Below, one piece after another: positions 1-11,270 of a stretch of DNA of 64,000 nt. The translations under genes and the position numbers were made by a program. The DNA is from Brevibacterium daeguense (lineage in GTDB: Bacteria; Actinomycetota; Actinomycetes; Actinomycetales; Brevibacteriaceae): assembly GCF_021729135.1 (NCBI RefSeq), contig NZ_JAJTWW010000015.1, forward strand, positions 124,001 through 188,000, in the 5' to 3' direction. The notes beneath the pieces were generated by a model that worked only from the letters and a program-made list of their open reading frames with translations, was not told the origin of the DNA and made no database searches. Position 1 is the first letter of the stretch, and every line of letters begins with the position of its first letter.

Positions 1-2
1 CC

Positions 3-1010
3 TCGAAGCTGCGGATCTCCGCCAACGCGCACCTCGTGGCGCCGTACCACCAGGTGATCGACAAGGTCACCGAGCGGTTCCTGGGCAAGCGTGCCATCGG
101 CACCACCGGCCGGGGGATCGGGCCGACCTACTCGGACAAGGCGGGGCGCATCGGGATCCGGGTGCAGGACATCTTCGACGAGTCGATCCTGCGGCAGAAG
201 GTCGAAGGCGCTCTGCGGCAGAAGAACGAGCTGCTGGTCAAGGTGTACAACCGGCGCTCGGTCGAGGTCGAGGAGATCGTCGAGTACTTCCTGGAGTACG
301 CCGACCGGCTGGCCCCGATGGTGGCCGACACCTCGCTGCTGCTCAACAACGCGCTCGACGAGGGCAAGGTCGTCGTGATGGAGGGCGGCCAGGCGACCAT
401 GCTCGACGTCGACCACGGCACCTACCCCTTCGTCACCTCGTCGAACCCGACCGCCGGCGGCGCTGTCGTCGGCTCCGGGATCGGGCCCACCCGGATCAAC
501 CGGGTGATCGGCATCGTCAAGGCCTACACCACGCGCGTGGGCTCCGGTCCGTTCCCCACAGAGCTGTTCGACGACATGGGCGTCTACCTGCAGACGCAGG
601 GCGGCGAATTCGGTGTCAACACCGGACGGCCGCGCCGATGCGGGTGGTACGACGCAGTCATCGCCCGCTACGCCAGCCGGGTCAACGGCTTCACCGACTA
701 CGTGCTCACCAAGCTCGACGTGCTGTCGGGGCTGGACCGGATCCCGGTCTGCGTGGCCTACGACGTCGACGGCGTCCGCCACGACGAGATGCCGGTGAGC
801 CAATCCGACTTCCACCACGCCAAGCCGATCTTCGAGCACTTCGACGGGTGGAAAGAGGACATCACCGGCGCCAGGACGTTCGAGGACCTGCCGGAGAACG
901 CGCAGAAGTACGTGCTTGCCCTGGAGCAGATGTCCGGCTGCCGGATCTCGGTGATCGGCGTCGGCCCCGACCGCGAGCAGTCGATCGTCCGCCACGAGCT
1001 GCTCGACTGA
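3..1010 (+). CDS. purA: adenylosuccinate synthase, 5'-truncated
   Basis: The enzyme joins IMP and aspartate using GTP, the first committed step to AMP. The reading frame is open to the left edge, so the N-terminal part with the GTP P-loop is missing; about 335 of roughly 430 residues are present. Visible family signatures are [13 protein letters not shown], the IMP-binding stretch around [24 protein letters not shown], and [14 protein letters not shown]. The C-terminus ends at the usual place, followed 60 nt later by a strong terminator. No adjacent purine gene is in the window; purL lies 21 kb away on the other strand. Confidence 0.97.
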   Translation, partial: SKLRISANAHLVAPYHQVIDKVTERFLGKRAIGTTGRGIGPTYSDKAGRIGIRVQDIFDESILRQKVEGALRQKNELLVKVYNRRSVEVEEIVEYFLEYADRLAPMVADTSLLLNNALDEGKVVVMEGGQATMLDVDHGTYPFVTSSNPTAGGAVVGSGIGPTRINRVIGIVKAYTTRVGSGPFPTELFDDMGVYLQTQGGEFGVNTGRPRRCGWYDAVIARYASRVNGFTDYVLTKLDVLSGLDRIPVCVAYDVDGVRHDEMPVSQSDFHHAKPIFEHFDGWKEDITGARTFEDLPENAQKYVLALEQMSGCRISVIGVGPDREQSIVRHELLD

Positions 1011-1070
1011 GGCAGCGCCTCGCGCTCGGCTGCCGAGCACGCGGATCGCTGGGCGATCGCGTCGATCGAG

Positions 1071-1108
1071 CGGGAGGAAGCCGCGAGCAGCGGCTTCCTC
1101 CCGTTTCG
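1071..1108 (+). terminator. rho-independent terminator of purA, probably bidirectional
   Basis: A perfect 14-bp GC-rich stem (arms at 1071-1084 and 1090-1103, 5-nt loop) is followed by TTTCGT on the plus strand. The leftward monooxygenase gene stops 8 nt away, so the same hairpin can serve both convergent genes, although the minus-strand side lacks a U tract. Confidence 0.85.
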
Positions 1109-1111
1109 TCG

Positions 1112-2557
1112 TCAGGTGCTGATTGACGCCGGCTGAGCGGAACCGCGCAGCGCGGACCGCAAGGTCTGCTGCTCCGCCGGGTAGTCCTCCCGGAAGACGC
1201 CGAGCTTCTGGAGCTCGGGAACGATATGGTCCACGAACTGTTCCAGGCCGTGCGGCAGGATCGGGGCCTGGACTGCGAATCCGTCGACGGCGCCTCGGCG
1301 GAACCAGTCCGCCATGGAAGCGGCGATCTGCTCGGGTGTCCCGACGAGGTACTGGTGACCGCGGGTGGATCCGAACGCCTTCTGCAGCTTCCGGAGGGTG
1401 TCGTGTCCCTGCGCAACCAGCTTCTGAATCTTCGTGTAGCGGCCGATCTGCCCTTGGAAAGCTCCGTCCGGCAGTGGCGGCAGCGGCTCGTCGAAGCCGT
1501 GGTCGGTCAGATCCAGGCCTGTGAAGTAGGCGATGAAATCCGCCACCTGAGCGGGCAGCACCAGCTCCTCGAGCTCTTCGAACAGCTGCTGTGCCTCCCG
1601 CTCGGTGGAGCCGATGAACGGCCAGACTCCTGGCAGGAGATTGATGTCGTCCGGGCTGCGACCATGGGCGCGCGCCTTCTCCCGGAGCTGATGGCGGAAC
1701 TCCGCCGACGAATCGAAGGTCTTCTGCACCGAGAACACTGCGTCGGCGAACCGACCGGCGAAGTCCACTCCGGCGGAGGACCGCCCGGCCTGGAACAGCG
1801 CCGGACGCCGCTGCGGGGAGGGCGCGAGGTTCAGCGGCCCGGCGACGTGGAACTTCCCGTGGCCCTTGGGTCCGAAGTCGATCTTCGTGACGTCGGCATA
1901 CAGTCCGCTGCGCTGGTCCCGAACGAGCGCGTCATCCTCCCAGGCCTCCAGCAGATCGAGCACAGTGCGGGTGTAATCTGCCGCGGTCTCGTAGCGCAGG
2001 TCGTGGTCGGGCAGCGTTTCAATCCCGAAGTTCTGAGCCTCGGCGTCCTGTGACGAGGTGACGATGTTCCACCCGAACCGCCCGCCCGACACGCTGTCCA
2101 GGCCGCTGATGATGCGTGCCAGGTGGTAAGGCGGGAAGAACGCCGTCGAGATCGTCGCGACCAGGCCGATTCGCGAGGTGTGCTGCGAGATCGCCGCCAG
2201 GGTGGTGATCGGCTCGATGTACTGCAGGGAGTTCACCGAAACGTACTCATTGAGATAGAGCAGGTCGGCCAGGAAGAACGAGTGGAACTTCCCGCGCTCT
2301 GCGATCTTCGCCAATCCGATGAAGTGCTCGGGATCAGCCTCGGCTGCGTAGGCCGGTGCGAGGCGATGCCGCCACGCCGATTCGTGGTGTCCTGCACCCA
2401 GGGGGAACGCGTTGAGAATCATTCCGTCAGCTGCCATTGCGATATTCACCGTTTCGTTCGTCGCTGTGCTCCGGCACGAGAGTGCGGAAGGGCCGGACGT
2501 CACGCTATCCACGCTGGTGAGGGCGGGTGCTGAATCAGTCATATTGAGCGGGAACAT
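1112..2557 (-). CDS. NtaA/SnaA/DszA-family FMN-dependent monooxygenase
   Basis: A bacterial luciferase-like (LLM class) flavin monooxygenase of the nitrilotriacetate / pristinamycin / dibenzothiophene-sulfone type, which uses FMNH2 delivered by a separate reductase. The core shows MILNAFPLGAGHHESAWRH near the N-terminus, the ITTLAAISQHTSRIG segment and the diagnostic NIVTSSQDAEAQNFG motif. Length (481 aa from the chosen ATG) is close to the family's usual 440-470. The frame is open for a further 82 codons upstream, but that stretch is low in family similarity and runs into the divergent transporter. Start is uncertain among ATGs at 2557, 2542 and about 2440. The substrate cannot be read from sequence. 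The FMN reductase at 26.6 kb could be a partner but is not linked. Confidence 0.85.
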   Translation of the reverse strand: MFPLNMTDSAPALTSVDSVTSGPSALSCRSTATNETVNIAMAADGMILNAFPLGAGHHESAWRHRLAPAYAAEADPEHFIGLAKIAERGKFHSFFLADLLYLNEYVSVNSLQYIEPITTLAAISQHTSRIGLVATISTAFFPPYHLARIISGLDSVSGGRFGWNIVTSSQDAEAQNFGIETLPDHDLRYETAADYTRTVLDLLEAWEDDALVRDQRSGLYADVTKIDFGPKGHGKFHVAGPLNLAPSPQRRPALFQAGRSSAGVDFAGRFADAVFSVQKTFDSSAEFRHQLREKARAHGRSPDDINLLPGVWPFIGSTEREAQQLFEELEELVLPAQVADFIAYFTGLDLTDHGFDEPLPPLPDGAFQGQIGRYTKIQKLVAQGHDTLRKLQKAFGSTRGHQYLVGTPEQIAASMADWFRRGAVDGFAVQAPILPHGLEQFVDHIVPELQKLGVFREDYPAEQQTLRSALRGSAQPASIST

Positions 2558-2711
2558 GACGGTGCGTGACTCCGGATGTCGGCGCCGGTCGGTCTGTGAC
2601 GCGCGTCTCCTGATCGCCGATGTGCCGTTGCTAGCTTTCTGCTGACCCGAGGCGGTGCCCGCATGAGCGAATGTGCGGGCTCGCAGCACACATCGATTCA
2701 GGAGATCGCCT

Positions 2712-4091
2712 ATGTCGCGCCCTGCACCCCAACGTCCAGCACCCCAGTACTCCCCTCCGTCGTCGCAGCCCACGGACAGCCGATTGCGGAAGTCCCGGCG
2801 CAAGCTCCTCCTGGGCTCCTCAGTCGGTCAGTTCGTCGAGTGGTACGACTTCCTCGTGTTCGCGACGCTGGCCACCCTGCTCGCCGCCAAGTTCTTTCCC
2901 CAGGACGATCCCTCGGCCGCGCTGCTCGGCGTCTTCGCGGTCTATGGGGCGGGCTTCCTTGCCCGTCCTCTCGGTGGAGTCTTCTTCGGTCGCTTCGGGG
3001 ACAGGATCGGCCGTCGCAACGTCATGGCCATCACGATTCTGCTGATGGGTGCCGCCACCCTGCTGATCGGGCTGCTGCCCACCTACGAAGCCGCCGGACT
3101 CCTGGCCCCGCTGCTGCTGATGACGCTCCGGCTGATCCAGGGATTCTCCGCCGGGGGTGAAGCCTCGTCGATGGGGCCGCTCGTCGTCGAATCATCGCCG
3201 CTGTCCACCCGCGGGTTCTGGATCGCGATCGTCTTCGCCGCTTCGTACCTGCCGTCTGCGGTTTCGGGCTTCTTCGTCCTCGGACTGACCGAGGTGTTCG
3301 GCGAGGAGGCCTTCAACGCGTATGTGTGGCGTGTCCCGTTCATCGTCGGCGGAATCCTCGCTGTCGTCGGGCTCTTCATCCGACTGCGCGTTGAGGAGTC
3401 GGAGGACTTCCGCGAGGTCGCCGCTGCGGGAGGAATGTCGGAATCACCGCTGAGGGACACCACGACCGATCATGGCCGTGCGGTGGTGTTCGTCTGCCTC
3501 ATCATCTCGGTGCTCGCCGTCGCAGGCTACACCGTTCACAGCTACATGTTCTCGTTCCTGTCCACCACAGTCGGCATGGAACGGGTGAGCGCGATGCTGA
3601 GCACCTCGATCTCCGTCGTCGCCGTTGTCGTGGCACTGCCGATCTGCGGTCGACTCAGCGACCGTGTCGGGAGGCGGCCGATGATGTATGCGGGCGCAGT
3701 GTTCCTGGCCGTGACCGCCGTCCCCGCTTACCTGCTCTGCACCACGGGCACCTTCTGGGGGGCTCTCGGCGGGCAGGTCCTCGTGTCGCTGGGCGTGTCG
3801 ATCTTCGGTGGGGGCGCGTACGTCACCCTGTACGAGCTGTTCCCAACGTCCGTCAGATCGACCGGCATCGGCCTGTCCTACAACCTCGGCTATGCCATCT
3901 TCGGTGGAACGATGCCGTTCATCAGCCAGCTGCTGGTCAACACGACCGGTTCAGCAGTGTCACCGGCCTTCTACCTGGTCCTGGTCTGCGTGGTCGCGCT
4001 CTTCGTGGTCAGGCAAGTGCCTGAGACGCACGGCCAGGCGCTCAGCCAGTCGGCGTTCAACCAGTCGGCGTTCACTCGCGTGCCGGCCTGA
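2712..4091 (+). CDS. MFS transporter, metabolite:H+ symporter (MHS) family
   Basis: A 12-helix major facilitator of the ShiA/ProP/KgtP-like MHS group, importing an organic acid, betaine or similar solute with protons. The N-terminal WYDFLVFATLA segment, loop 2-3 motif GRFGDRIGRRNVM, the helix 4-5 GEASSMGPLVVE region and the second half motif LSDRVGRRPMM are all present; the last 40 residues are hydrophilic with a short repeat SQSAFNQSAF. ATG at 2712 is preceded by AGGAG at 7-nt spacing, so I reject the ATG 39 nt upstream. It is divergent from the NtaA-like monooxygenase across about 150 nt, suggesting that the transporter supplies the monooxygenase substrate. Confidence 0.9.
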   Translation: MSRPAPQRPAPQYSPPSSQPTDSRLRKSRRKLLLGSSVGQFVEWYDFLVFATLATLLAAKFFPQDDPSAALLGVFAVYGAGFLARPLGGVFFGRFGDRIGRRNVMAITILLMGAATLLIGLLPTYEAAGLLAPLLLMTLRLIQGFSAGGEASSMGPLVVESSPLSTRGFWIAIVFAASYLPSAVSGFFVLGLTEVFGEEAFNAYVWRVPFIVGGILAVVGLFIRLRVEESEDFREVAAAGGMSESPLRDTTTDHGRAVVFVCLIISVLAVAGYTVHSYMFSFLSTTVGMERVSAMLSTSISVVAVVVALPICGRLSDRVGRRPMMYAGAVFLAVTAVPAYLLCTTGTFWGALGGQVLVSLGVSIFGGGAYVTLYELFPTSVRSTGIGLSYNLGYAIFGGTMPFISQLLVNTTGSAVSPAFYLVLVCVVALFVVRQVPETHGQALSQSAFNQSAFTRVPA

Positions 4092-4104
4092 CCTTCCGAC
4101 CGAC

Positions 4105-4150
4105 CGCGAAAGTCCCAGGGTTCTGCTCTCCGAAACCTGGGACTTTCGCG
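4105..4150. repeat. long perfect palindrome after the MHS transporter
   Basis: Fifteen-bp perfect arms (CGCGAAAGTCCCAGG and its complement at 4136-4150) around a 16-nt loop start 14 nt after the transporter stop codon. There is no U tract, so it is not a classic terminator. It may act as a transcription boundary or belong to the palindromes near 6.2, 14.3, 22.0 and 57.1 kb. Confidence 0.75.
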
Positions 4151-4377
4151 TCTCGCAGGCGCGCGCGATCAGCCGGCCGGACACACCGCAATGAAGCGAC
4201 TCGCAACCCGCCCGTGGGAGTGAGGGCAGCAGAATCACCACTACTGACATTCCGGGCGGCGGGCACAGGTAAGATCGATGCAGACTTCCCGCTCGGCACT
4301 CAGCGTTCCGCCGTTCGCGGGTCCCAAGACATTGCACCACCCCACTGAAGCCCCACCGATGATGAAAGCGTGATTCT

Positions 4378-6063
4378 TTGGCTCGTTCCCCCCGCAGACA
4401 GACGTCCCCGCCCGCCCTCGCCTCAGGAGGCCTGAGGATCACCCCGCTGGGTGGCCTGGGCGAGATCGGGCGCAACATGACCGTCTTCGAGCATGAGGGC
4501 AAGCTCCTCATCGTCGACTGCGGCGTGCTGTTCCCCGAAGAGCACCAGCCCGGCATCGATGTGATCCTGCCCGACTTCACCTCCATCCGGGATCGCCTCA
4601 AGGACGTGGTGGGCATTGTGCTCACGCACGGACACGAGGACCACATCGGCGGTGTTCCGTACCTGCTCAAGGAGCGGCCGGACATTCCGCTGATCGGCTC
4701 GCAGCTGACCCTGGCGTTCATCACGGCCAAGCTCACCGAGCACCGGATCACCCCCTCCACGGTGCACGTCGAGGCCGAGGACACCCACAAGGCCGGACCC
4801 TTCGAGCTGGAGTTCGTCGCGGTCAACCACTCGATCCCCGACAGCCTCGCCGTGGCGATCCGCACCCGCGCGGGCCTCGTGCTGCACACCGGCGACTTCA
4901 AGATGGACCAGTTCCCGCTGGACAACCGGATCACCGACCTGCGGCACTTCGCCCGGCTGGGCGAGGAGGGCGTCGACCTCTTCCTCACCGACTCCACCAA
5001 CGCCGAGGTGCCCGGCTTCACCACCTCGGAACGTGAGCTCAACCCCGCGATCGAGAAGGTGTTCGCCACCGCTCCCAAGCGGATCATCGTCTCCAGCTTC
5101 GCCAGCCACGTCCACCGGATCCAGCAGGTGCTCGACGCCGCCCATGCCAGCGGTCGGAAGGTCGCGTTCGTGGGCCGCTCGATGGTGCGGAACATGGGCA
5201 TCGCCCGGGAGCTGGGATATCTGAAGATCCCGCGCGGGCTGATCGTGAACTTCAAGAAGCTCCAGTCGATGCCCGACAACAAGATCGCGTTGGTGTGCAC
5301 CGGCTCGCAGGGCGAACCGATGGCGGCACTGTCGCGGATGGCATCCGGGACCCACCAGATCAAGCTCGATCAGGGCGACACCGTGCTGATGGCCAGTTCG
5401 ATGGTCCCCGGCAACGAGAACGCCATCTACGGGATCATCAACAAGTTCACCGACCTCGGGGTGCAGGTCGTGCACAAGGGCAACGCCAATGTCCACGTGT
5501 CCGGTCACGCCTCGGCAGGGGAGCTGGTGTACTGCTACAACATCGTGCGTCCCAAGCACGTGATGCCGGTGCACGGGGAGTCGAAGCATCTCCACGCCAA
5601 CGCCGACCTCGCCGTGCAGACCGGCATCCCCCGCGAGCGCGTGCTCGTGGCCGCCGATGGGACCACCATCGACCTCGTCAACGGTCAGGCGAAGGTCTCC
5701 GGCAAGGTCGAGGCCGGGCTGGTCTACGTGGACGGCCACATGATCGGCAAGGTCACCGAGGAGACGCTCGTCGAGCGCAGGCTGCTCCAGGAGGGCGGCG
5801 CGGTGACGATCGTGGCGATCGTGGACCCCGACTCGAACACCCTGACCGAGCCGCTCGAGTTCATGACCAAGGGCTTCATCCAGGACCCGCAGATCTTCAA
5901 GGGCGCGGCGGAGAAGGTCAAGAGCGCGCTCGCCGCACCGAACGCGCAGAAGATCGACGACATCGACGAACTCGAGAAGCTCATCGTCGACACCGTGAGC
6001 CGCCACCTGGAGCGCGCCTACCGCAGGGCCCCGCTGATCACGGCCGTAGTCATCGACGCCTGA
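4378..6063 (+). CDS. rnj: ribonuclease J
   Basis: Metallo-beta-lactamase/beta-CASP ribonuclease with endo- and 5'-3' exonuclease activity in RNA maturation and decay. The zinc motif THGHEDHIGG is at residues about 82-91, the beta-CASP region is complete, and the late VHGESKHLHANADLA motif and C-terminal dimerisation domain are present (561 aa, normal length). The start is a TTG with only a weak GAAAG upstream, but the N-terminus that follows reads directly into the conserved GGLRITPLGGLGEIGRNM block, so it is probably right or within a few codons. In many actinobacteria the neighbour is dapA; here it is not. Tandem repeats and a palindrome follow the stop codon. Confidence 0.97.
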   Translation: MARSPRRQTSPPALASGGLRITPLGGLGEIGRNMTVFEHEGKLLIVDCGVLFPEEHQPGIDVILPDFTSIRDRLKDVVGIVLTHGHEDHIGGVPYLLKERPDIPLIGSQLTLAFITAKLTEHRITPSTVHVEAEDTHKAGPFELEFVAVNHSIPDSLAVAIRTRAGLVLHTGDFKMDQFPLDNRITDLRHFARLGEEGVDLFLTDSTNAEVPGFTTSERELNPAIEKVFATAPKRIIVSSFASHVHRIQQVLDAAHASGRKVAFVGRSMVRNMGIARELGYLKIPRGLIVNFKKLQSMPDNKIALVCTGSQGEPMAALSRMASGTHQIKLDQGDTVLMASSMVPGNENAIYGIINKFTDLGVQVVHKGNANVHVSGHASAGELVYCYNIVRPKHVMPVHGESKHLHANADLAVQTGIPRERVLVAADGTTIDLVNGQAKVSGKVEAGLVYVDGHMIGKVTEETLVERRLLQEGGAVTIVAIVDPDSNTLTEPLEFMTKGFIQDPQIFKGAAEKVKSALAAPNAQKIDDIDELEKLIVDTVSRHLERAYRRAPLITAVVIDA

Positions 6064-6092
6064 TTCGCACGCACCGGACAGGGCGCCTGCAA

Positions 6093-6148
6093 CCTGCCCC
6101 GAGCGGCCTGCCCTGGGCAGCCTGTCCTGAGCAGACTGTCCTGAGCAG
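6093..6148. repeat. 14-bp tandem repeat, four degenerate copies
   Basis: Four consecutive 14-nt units with consensus CCTGTCCTGAGCAG begin 30 nt after the RNase J stop; the last two are nearly identical and lead straight into the next palindrome. C-rich on the RNase J sense strand. Confidence 0.8.
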
Positions 6149-6150
6149 AC

Positions 6151-6202
6151 TGCGGTCACTCTTCGCTGGAACCAGCGCTCGAATCGACGAAGAGTGACCG
6201 CA
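6151..6202. repeat. palindrome between convergent rnj and purU
   Basis: Perfect 15-bp arms TGCGGTCACTCTTCG and complement around a 22-nt loop. The loop holds a competing 6-bp hairpin (CGCTGG/CCAGCG). No U tract on either side. The first ten arm bases recur at 57.13 kb. Confidence 0.8.
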
Positions 6203-6266
6203 ATCCGGGAGCGAACCGGACAGGTCGCCAGCGGCTTGCGGAACGCGTGTGGGCGCGCGCCCGGGC

Positions 6267-7148
<882 letters not shown>

Positions 7149-7151
7149 GGG

Positions 7152-10100
7152 TCAGGCTCCTTCCGGCCTCGAGTTGAATTCTCGCACGGCGTCGAGGAGC
7201 CAGCGCGCCAGGAAATCCGCAAACGACGACCGCGGCAGCAGCCAGTACCTGTCCTCGTCCGTCCGCCACACGATGAGCTGGACCGGCCCCAGCAGCGTCG
7301 ACACCGCCGTACCCACGGGGAAGGCGCGCGGGTGCAGGTCCACGTGACAGCCCTTCGCCAGCACCTGCCTGGACTTCGGCCCCGCCAGCTCGACGGTCGT
7401 GCGGTTCGCCGACAGCTCGACCACCGAACCCGGCGCCTCGCCCAACGCGGTGCCCAGCACCTCGGCCAGCGGCCGGTCCGGGTCGGTGACCGCGAGGAAT
7501 TCGTCGGGTGCCAGCCAGATCAGCGCCGCTCCCGAGGCGCCCGCCGGCACGGGAGCCGTGCCCGTCACCTGCCCGACCGCCCGGGGGAGGGGGAGACCGG
7601 CTGCCGCCTCGATCGCGCGCGCCCCTGCAGATCCCGGCTGCACCCGGATCCCGACCATCGTCAGGAACGGGACCTCGCGGATCTGCACTCCTGCAGCAGT
7701 TCCGGCAGCAGTTCCTGCAGCTGTCCCGACCGCGCCGTCGGTGATTCCGGCCGCGCGTTCGGTTCGCGCGAGCGCCTCGGCCAGGTGGGCGAGCGGGCTG
7801 CGGCGCAGGTCGCGGGGATTCCGGCGCTGCGCAGGGACGTTGGCGCGCCGTTCGTCCTGGGCACTCCCCGAGGACTCCTCCCCATCGCGCCGTGCTCCCT
7901 CCGGGTCGTAGAGCACGGGTTCGGCGACGACCACCTCGGCGAGCCGCCCGTCGTGGTACGCCTGCAGCGTCTCGCCGATCCGTGCCCGGCCGTTCTTCAC
8001 CAGCGCCAGGCCGAAGGCCCTTCCGAGCGCGGCGCTGCGATAGGCGGAGGTGACATGGCCTTCCATCGGAACCGGTGCGGGCCGCGTCATCCCTGAACCG
8101 GCGCCCGGGGTGATCGATCCGGCCCCCGGAGCCGCATCAGCCGCACCCGCGGTGATCGGACCGGCAGCCTGCGTCCCTGATCTCGCTCCCGGGGTCACCG
8201 GCGTCCCGGCCGCGATCAGCTGTGCCCCCTCGGCGAGCTCGAAGGACCGGTCGACCGGGAGCACGGCCACCAGCTGCTTGCGGTCCCCGCGCAGGTTGTC
8301 CGCACGGGAGTAGGAGCGCTTGCCGATGAAGTCCTTCTTCGTGGACACGATCCACTCCATCCCGGCGTCCTGCGGGGTGACGGTGCCATCCGTGTCCTGC
8401 CCGACGATGATGAAGCCCTTCTCCGCGCGGAGCACGTGCATGGTCTCCGTGCCGTAGGGGGTGATGTCGAACTGGGCGCCCGCCTGGGCGATCGCCTCCC
8501 ACAGCGCTAGGCCATTCCACGCCTCGACGTTGATCTCGAAGGCCAGCTCGCCGGAGAACGAGATCCGGCACACCCGAGCCGGGATGCCGCCTGCGAGCAC
8601 CGTGTCCGCGATCGCCATGAAGGGGAACGCCTCCCGGGACACGTCGAGCTCCGGCGCCAGCGCGGCGACCACGTCACGGGACCTGGGCCCGGCGACGGCG
8701 ACGGTGGCGTACTGCTCCGTGACCGAGGTGCACACGACATCGAGGTCGGGCCATTCGGTCTGCAGCCATTCCTCCATCCAGTCGAGCACCGTGGCGGCAT
8801 TGCCGGTCGTCGTGGTGGCGAGGAAGTGGTCCTCGGCCAGCCGAATCACGGTGCCGTCGTCGAAGATCATGCCGTCGGGCGTGCACATGACCCCGTAGCG
8901 GGCCATGCCGACTCGCAGCTTCGAGTAGCCGTTGGTGTAGATCCTGCCCAGGAATTCGGCGGCGTCCCTGCCGCGGATGTCGATCTTGCCCAGCGTGGTC
9001 GCGTCCATGAACCCCACCGAGGTGCGCACCGCGGCGCACTCGCGCAGCACGGCAGCCGCCATGTCCTCGCCCGGGCGCGGGAAGTACCAGGGGCGCTTCC
9101 ACTGGCCGACGTCCTCGAACACCGCGCCGTGCTCCACGTGCCAGGAGTGGATCGGGGTCAGGCGGGCCGGGTCGAACAGCTCCCCGCGCCTGCGCCCGGC
9201 CAGCGCCGCGAAGGACACGGGCGCGGTTGGGGCGCGGAACGTGGTGGTGCCGATGGCGCCCAGGTCCAGGCTGTCGAGCCCCTGCTCGTCCGCGCCGGTG
9301 AGGGCCGCGGCGACGACCCCGACGGCGGTGAGCCCACTGGTCCTGCCCTGGTCGTGGGCGGTGCCGATCGAGGTGTAGCGCTTGACGTGCTCCACGCTGC
9401 GCATCCCCGCCCCGGTCGCCCGCAGCACGTCGGCGACCGACTGATCCCGCTGCAGATCGACGAAGTGGTTGCGCCACGCGTCGTGATCGCGCCGATCACC
9501 CTGATCGCGCCAGGCATCGGGGTTGCGCCACCCGTCGTGATCGCGCCGATCACCCTGATCGCGCCGGCCTTCCTGATTGCTCCCGGCGTCGCGACGGTGC
9601 CGGTCAACGCGACTCGGCCTGGCGTCCGGCTGGTCCGACTCGCCGCGCACCAGCCACAGGGGCCGGATCCGGGCGCGAGCGTCGGGGTCGGCGGAGTAGG
9701 GAGGCGGGGCCAGGGGAGTGTGGGCGGGCGCCTCGGCGGCGATGATCGCATCGAGATCGCCGACCTCGACGCCGAGGCGGAACCCGGCCGCCGCTGCCGC
9801 CTCGGCTCCCGCGCGGGTGCCGGCGGACAGCGCCTCGCCCAGGTCGTGGCTGCCCGTGACCGCGCCGGCGAGGTGCTGGTCGCGCACCGGCTCCGCGGGG
9901 ACGAACGCGGCCTGCTGCCCGTCCCAGGCGAGCCCACCACGCTGGCTGTGCAGGTGAGCGGCCGGACTCCAACCGCCGGAGACCGCGAGCAGGTCGACGT
10001 CGAGTTCCTCCAGGCCGGTCGCCGCGCCCGAGGCGTCCGCCGGCATCGCCTGCTCGTCCAGCGGGCGGACGGTGACCCCGCTGATCCGGCCCGAGGCGTC

Positions 10101-11270
10101 CGCGCGGGTGTCGGTGACGGCGCTGCCGGTGATCACCCGGACTCCGGTCCGCAGCGCGACGGCGGCGGCAGCGGGCGAGAGCTCCGGTCGCGAGTCGACG
10201 ACGGCGACCACCTCGATCCCGGCGGCATCAAGGTCTGCGACCAGGTCGTACGCGGAGTCGTTCGTCGTGGTCACCGCGATCTGGCGGCCCGCGGCGACCC
10301 CGTAGCGGTTGAGGTACGTGCGCACCGCGCCGGCGAGCATGACGCCCGGCCGGTCGTTGTTCTCGAACACGATCGGGCGCTCCTGCGCGCCGGTCGCCAG
10401 CACCACCTGCTGGGCCCGCACGTGCCACACCCGCTCCCGCGACACTCCCGCGGGCGCCGGTGCGCCGAGGTGGTCGGCGCGCCGCTCGACGACCACCAGG
10501 TAGTTCGCGTCGTAGCTGCCGAGCACCGTGGTCCGCGGCAGGTACGTCGACTCCTCGGCGGCGAGGAACTCGGCATGCGCCTGGGCGATCCAGTCGGGCG
10601 CCGGCTTGCCGTCGATGCGCTCCTCGCGGGTGCTCAGGAGACTGCCGCCGGGCTCGGGCTGGTCGTCCATGAGGATGACGCGCGCGCCGGTGCGGGCTGC
10701 CGTATGTGCGGCGGCCAGGCCCGCCGGCCCGGCGCCGACCACGAGGACGTCGGTGTGGACATGAACGTGGTCGTAGTCCGCCCCGTCATCCCGTGGGTCG
10801 AGGCGGCCCAGCCCGGACAGCCACTGCGCCTGCAGCCCGTCGGTGAGTTCGACGGCGGTCGCGGGCAGCATCGACTCGTCGACGTGGCCGGGGCGGCGGG
10901 CGGTGATGTGCACGAGCGCGTTCGGCTCGTCGGCCCCGGCGGCGAAGATGCCCCGCGGGCGGGACCGGTAGATCGAGTCCCCGCAGCGGATCCGCCCGTG
11001 GGCCAGCAGCGCCGAGGCGAGCGTGTCGCCGGGGTGACCGGTGAGGGTCTCGCTGTCCTCCGTGCCGTCGCCCAGCCGGAATTCGAGGACGGTGCCGCGG
11101 TCGATCCGGGCGGTGGGCGCAAGATCCGGTGGCAGCCGGTGCGACTGCTCGGACGGCTGCTGGTCGTGCTGCGGCTGCTGGGGGTGGTCACGCCGCGGCT
11201 GCCGGTCACGCCCCGGCTGCCGGGGCCGGGACAGAACGCTGTCCGGCTCACTGTCGAACTCGGAGCTCAT
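7152..11270 (-). CDS. soxA: sarcosine oxidase alpha-gamma fusion protein
   Basis: Heterotetrameric sarcosine oxidase oxidises sarcosine to glycine, H2O2 and 5,10-methylene-THF. This 1372-residue protein carries the whole alpha subunit: a Pro/Gln-rich N-terminal extension (about 1-50), the 2Fe-2S-like/alpha N-terminal region, the NAD site [15 protein letters not shown] (about 170), and a GcvT-like THF-binding domain (about 690-1090, [16 protein letters not shown]). A complete gamma subunit follows without a stop (about 1150-1372, from [13 protein letters not shown] to the end); gamma is normally a separate gene. ATG at 11270 has a good AAGGAGG and overlaps the soxD stop by ATGA. Three low-complexity inserts are present: RRDHD-rich repeats near 570-600, Gly/Ala-rich near 1025, and GTAAG repeats before gamma. 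Confidence 0.93.
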   Translation of the reverse strand: MSSEFDSEPDSVLSRPRQPGRDRQPRRDHPQQPQHDQQPSEQSHRLPPDLAPTARIDRGTVLEFRLGDGTEDSETLTGHPGDTLASALLAHGRIRCGDSIYRSRPRGIFAAGADEPNALVHITARRPGHVDESMLPATAVELTDGLQAQWLSGLGRLDPRDDGADYDHVHVHTDVLVVGAGPAGLAAAHTAARTGARVILMDDQPEPGGSLLSTREERIDGKPAPDWIAQAHAEFLAAEESTYLPRTTVLGSYDANYLVVVERRADHLGAPAPAGVSRERVWHVRAQQVVLATGAQERPIVFENNDRPGVMLAGAVRTYLNRYGVAAGRQIAVTTTNDSAYDLVADLDAAGIEVVAVVDSRPELSPAAAAVALRTGVRVITGSAVTDTRADASGRISGVTVRPLDEQAMPADASGAATGLEELDVDLLAVSGGWSPAAHLHSQRGGLAWDGQQAAFVPAEPVRDQHLAGAVTGSHDLGEALSAGTRAGAEAAAAAGFRLGVEVGDLDAIIAAEAPAHTPLAPPPYSADPDARARIRPLWLVRGESDQPDARPSRVDRHRRDAGSNQEGRRDQGDRRDHDGWRNPDAWRDQGDRRDHDAWRNHFVDLQRDQSVADVLRATGAGMRSVEHVKRYTSIGTAHDQGRTSGLTAVGVVAAALTGADEQGLDSLDLGAIGTTTFRAPTAPVSFAALAGRRRGELFDPARLTPIHSWHVEHGAVFEDVGQWKRPWYFPRPGEDMAAAVLRECAAVRTSVGFMDATTLGKIDIRGRDAAEFLGRIYTNGYSKLRVGMARYGVMCTPDGMIFDDGTVIRLAEDHFLATTTTGNAATVLDWMEEWLQTEWPDLDVVCTSVTEQYATVAVAGPRSRDVVAALAPELDVSREAFPFMAIADTVLAGGIPARVCRISFSGELAFEINVEAWNGLALWEAIAQAGAQFDITPYGTETMHVLRAEKGFIIVGQDTDGTVTPQDAGMEWIVSTKKDFIGKRSYSRADNLRGDRKQLVAVLPVDRSFELAEGAQLIAAGTPVTPGARSGTQAAGPITAGAADAAPGAGSITPGAGSGMTRPAPVPMEGHVTSAYRSAALGRAFGLALVKNGRARIGETLQAYHDGRLAEVVVAEPVLYDPEGARRDGEESSGSAQDERRANVPAQRRNPRDLRRSPLAHLAEALARTERAAGITDGAVGTAAGTAAGTAAGVQIREVPFLTMVGIRVQPGSAGARAIEAAAGLPLPRAVGQVTGTAPVPAGASGAALIWLAPDEFLAVTDPDRPLAEVLGTALGEAPGSVVELSANRTTVELAGPKSRQVLAKGCHVDLHPRAFPVGTAVSTLLGPVQLIVWRTDEDRYWLLPRSSFADFLARWLLDAVREFNSRPEGA
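9467..9565 (-). repeat. in-frame 54-bp direct repeat inside soxA
   Basis: Two 45-nt copies with one mismatch (9467-9511 and 9521-9565) repeat with a 54-nt period, giving an 18-residue protein repeat of the type [13 protein letters not shown] in a linker between the NAD-binding and GcvT-like parts. The period is a multiple of three, so copy-number change would keep the frame. Confidence 0.9.

Noticed and set aside
7152..8000. soxA-soxG fusion as a sequencing frameshift
   Set aside because: The frame runs continuously through a plausible linker with normal codon use and no stop; a frameshift is not needed to explain it, though re-sequencing would settle it.
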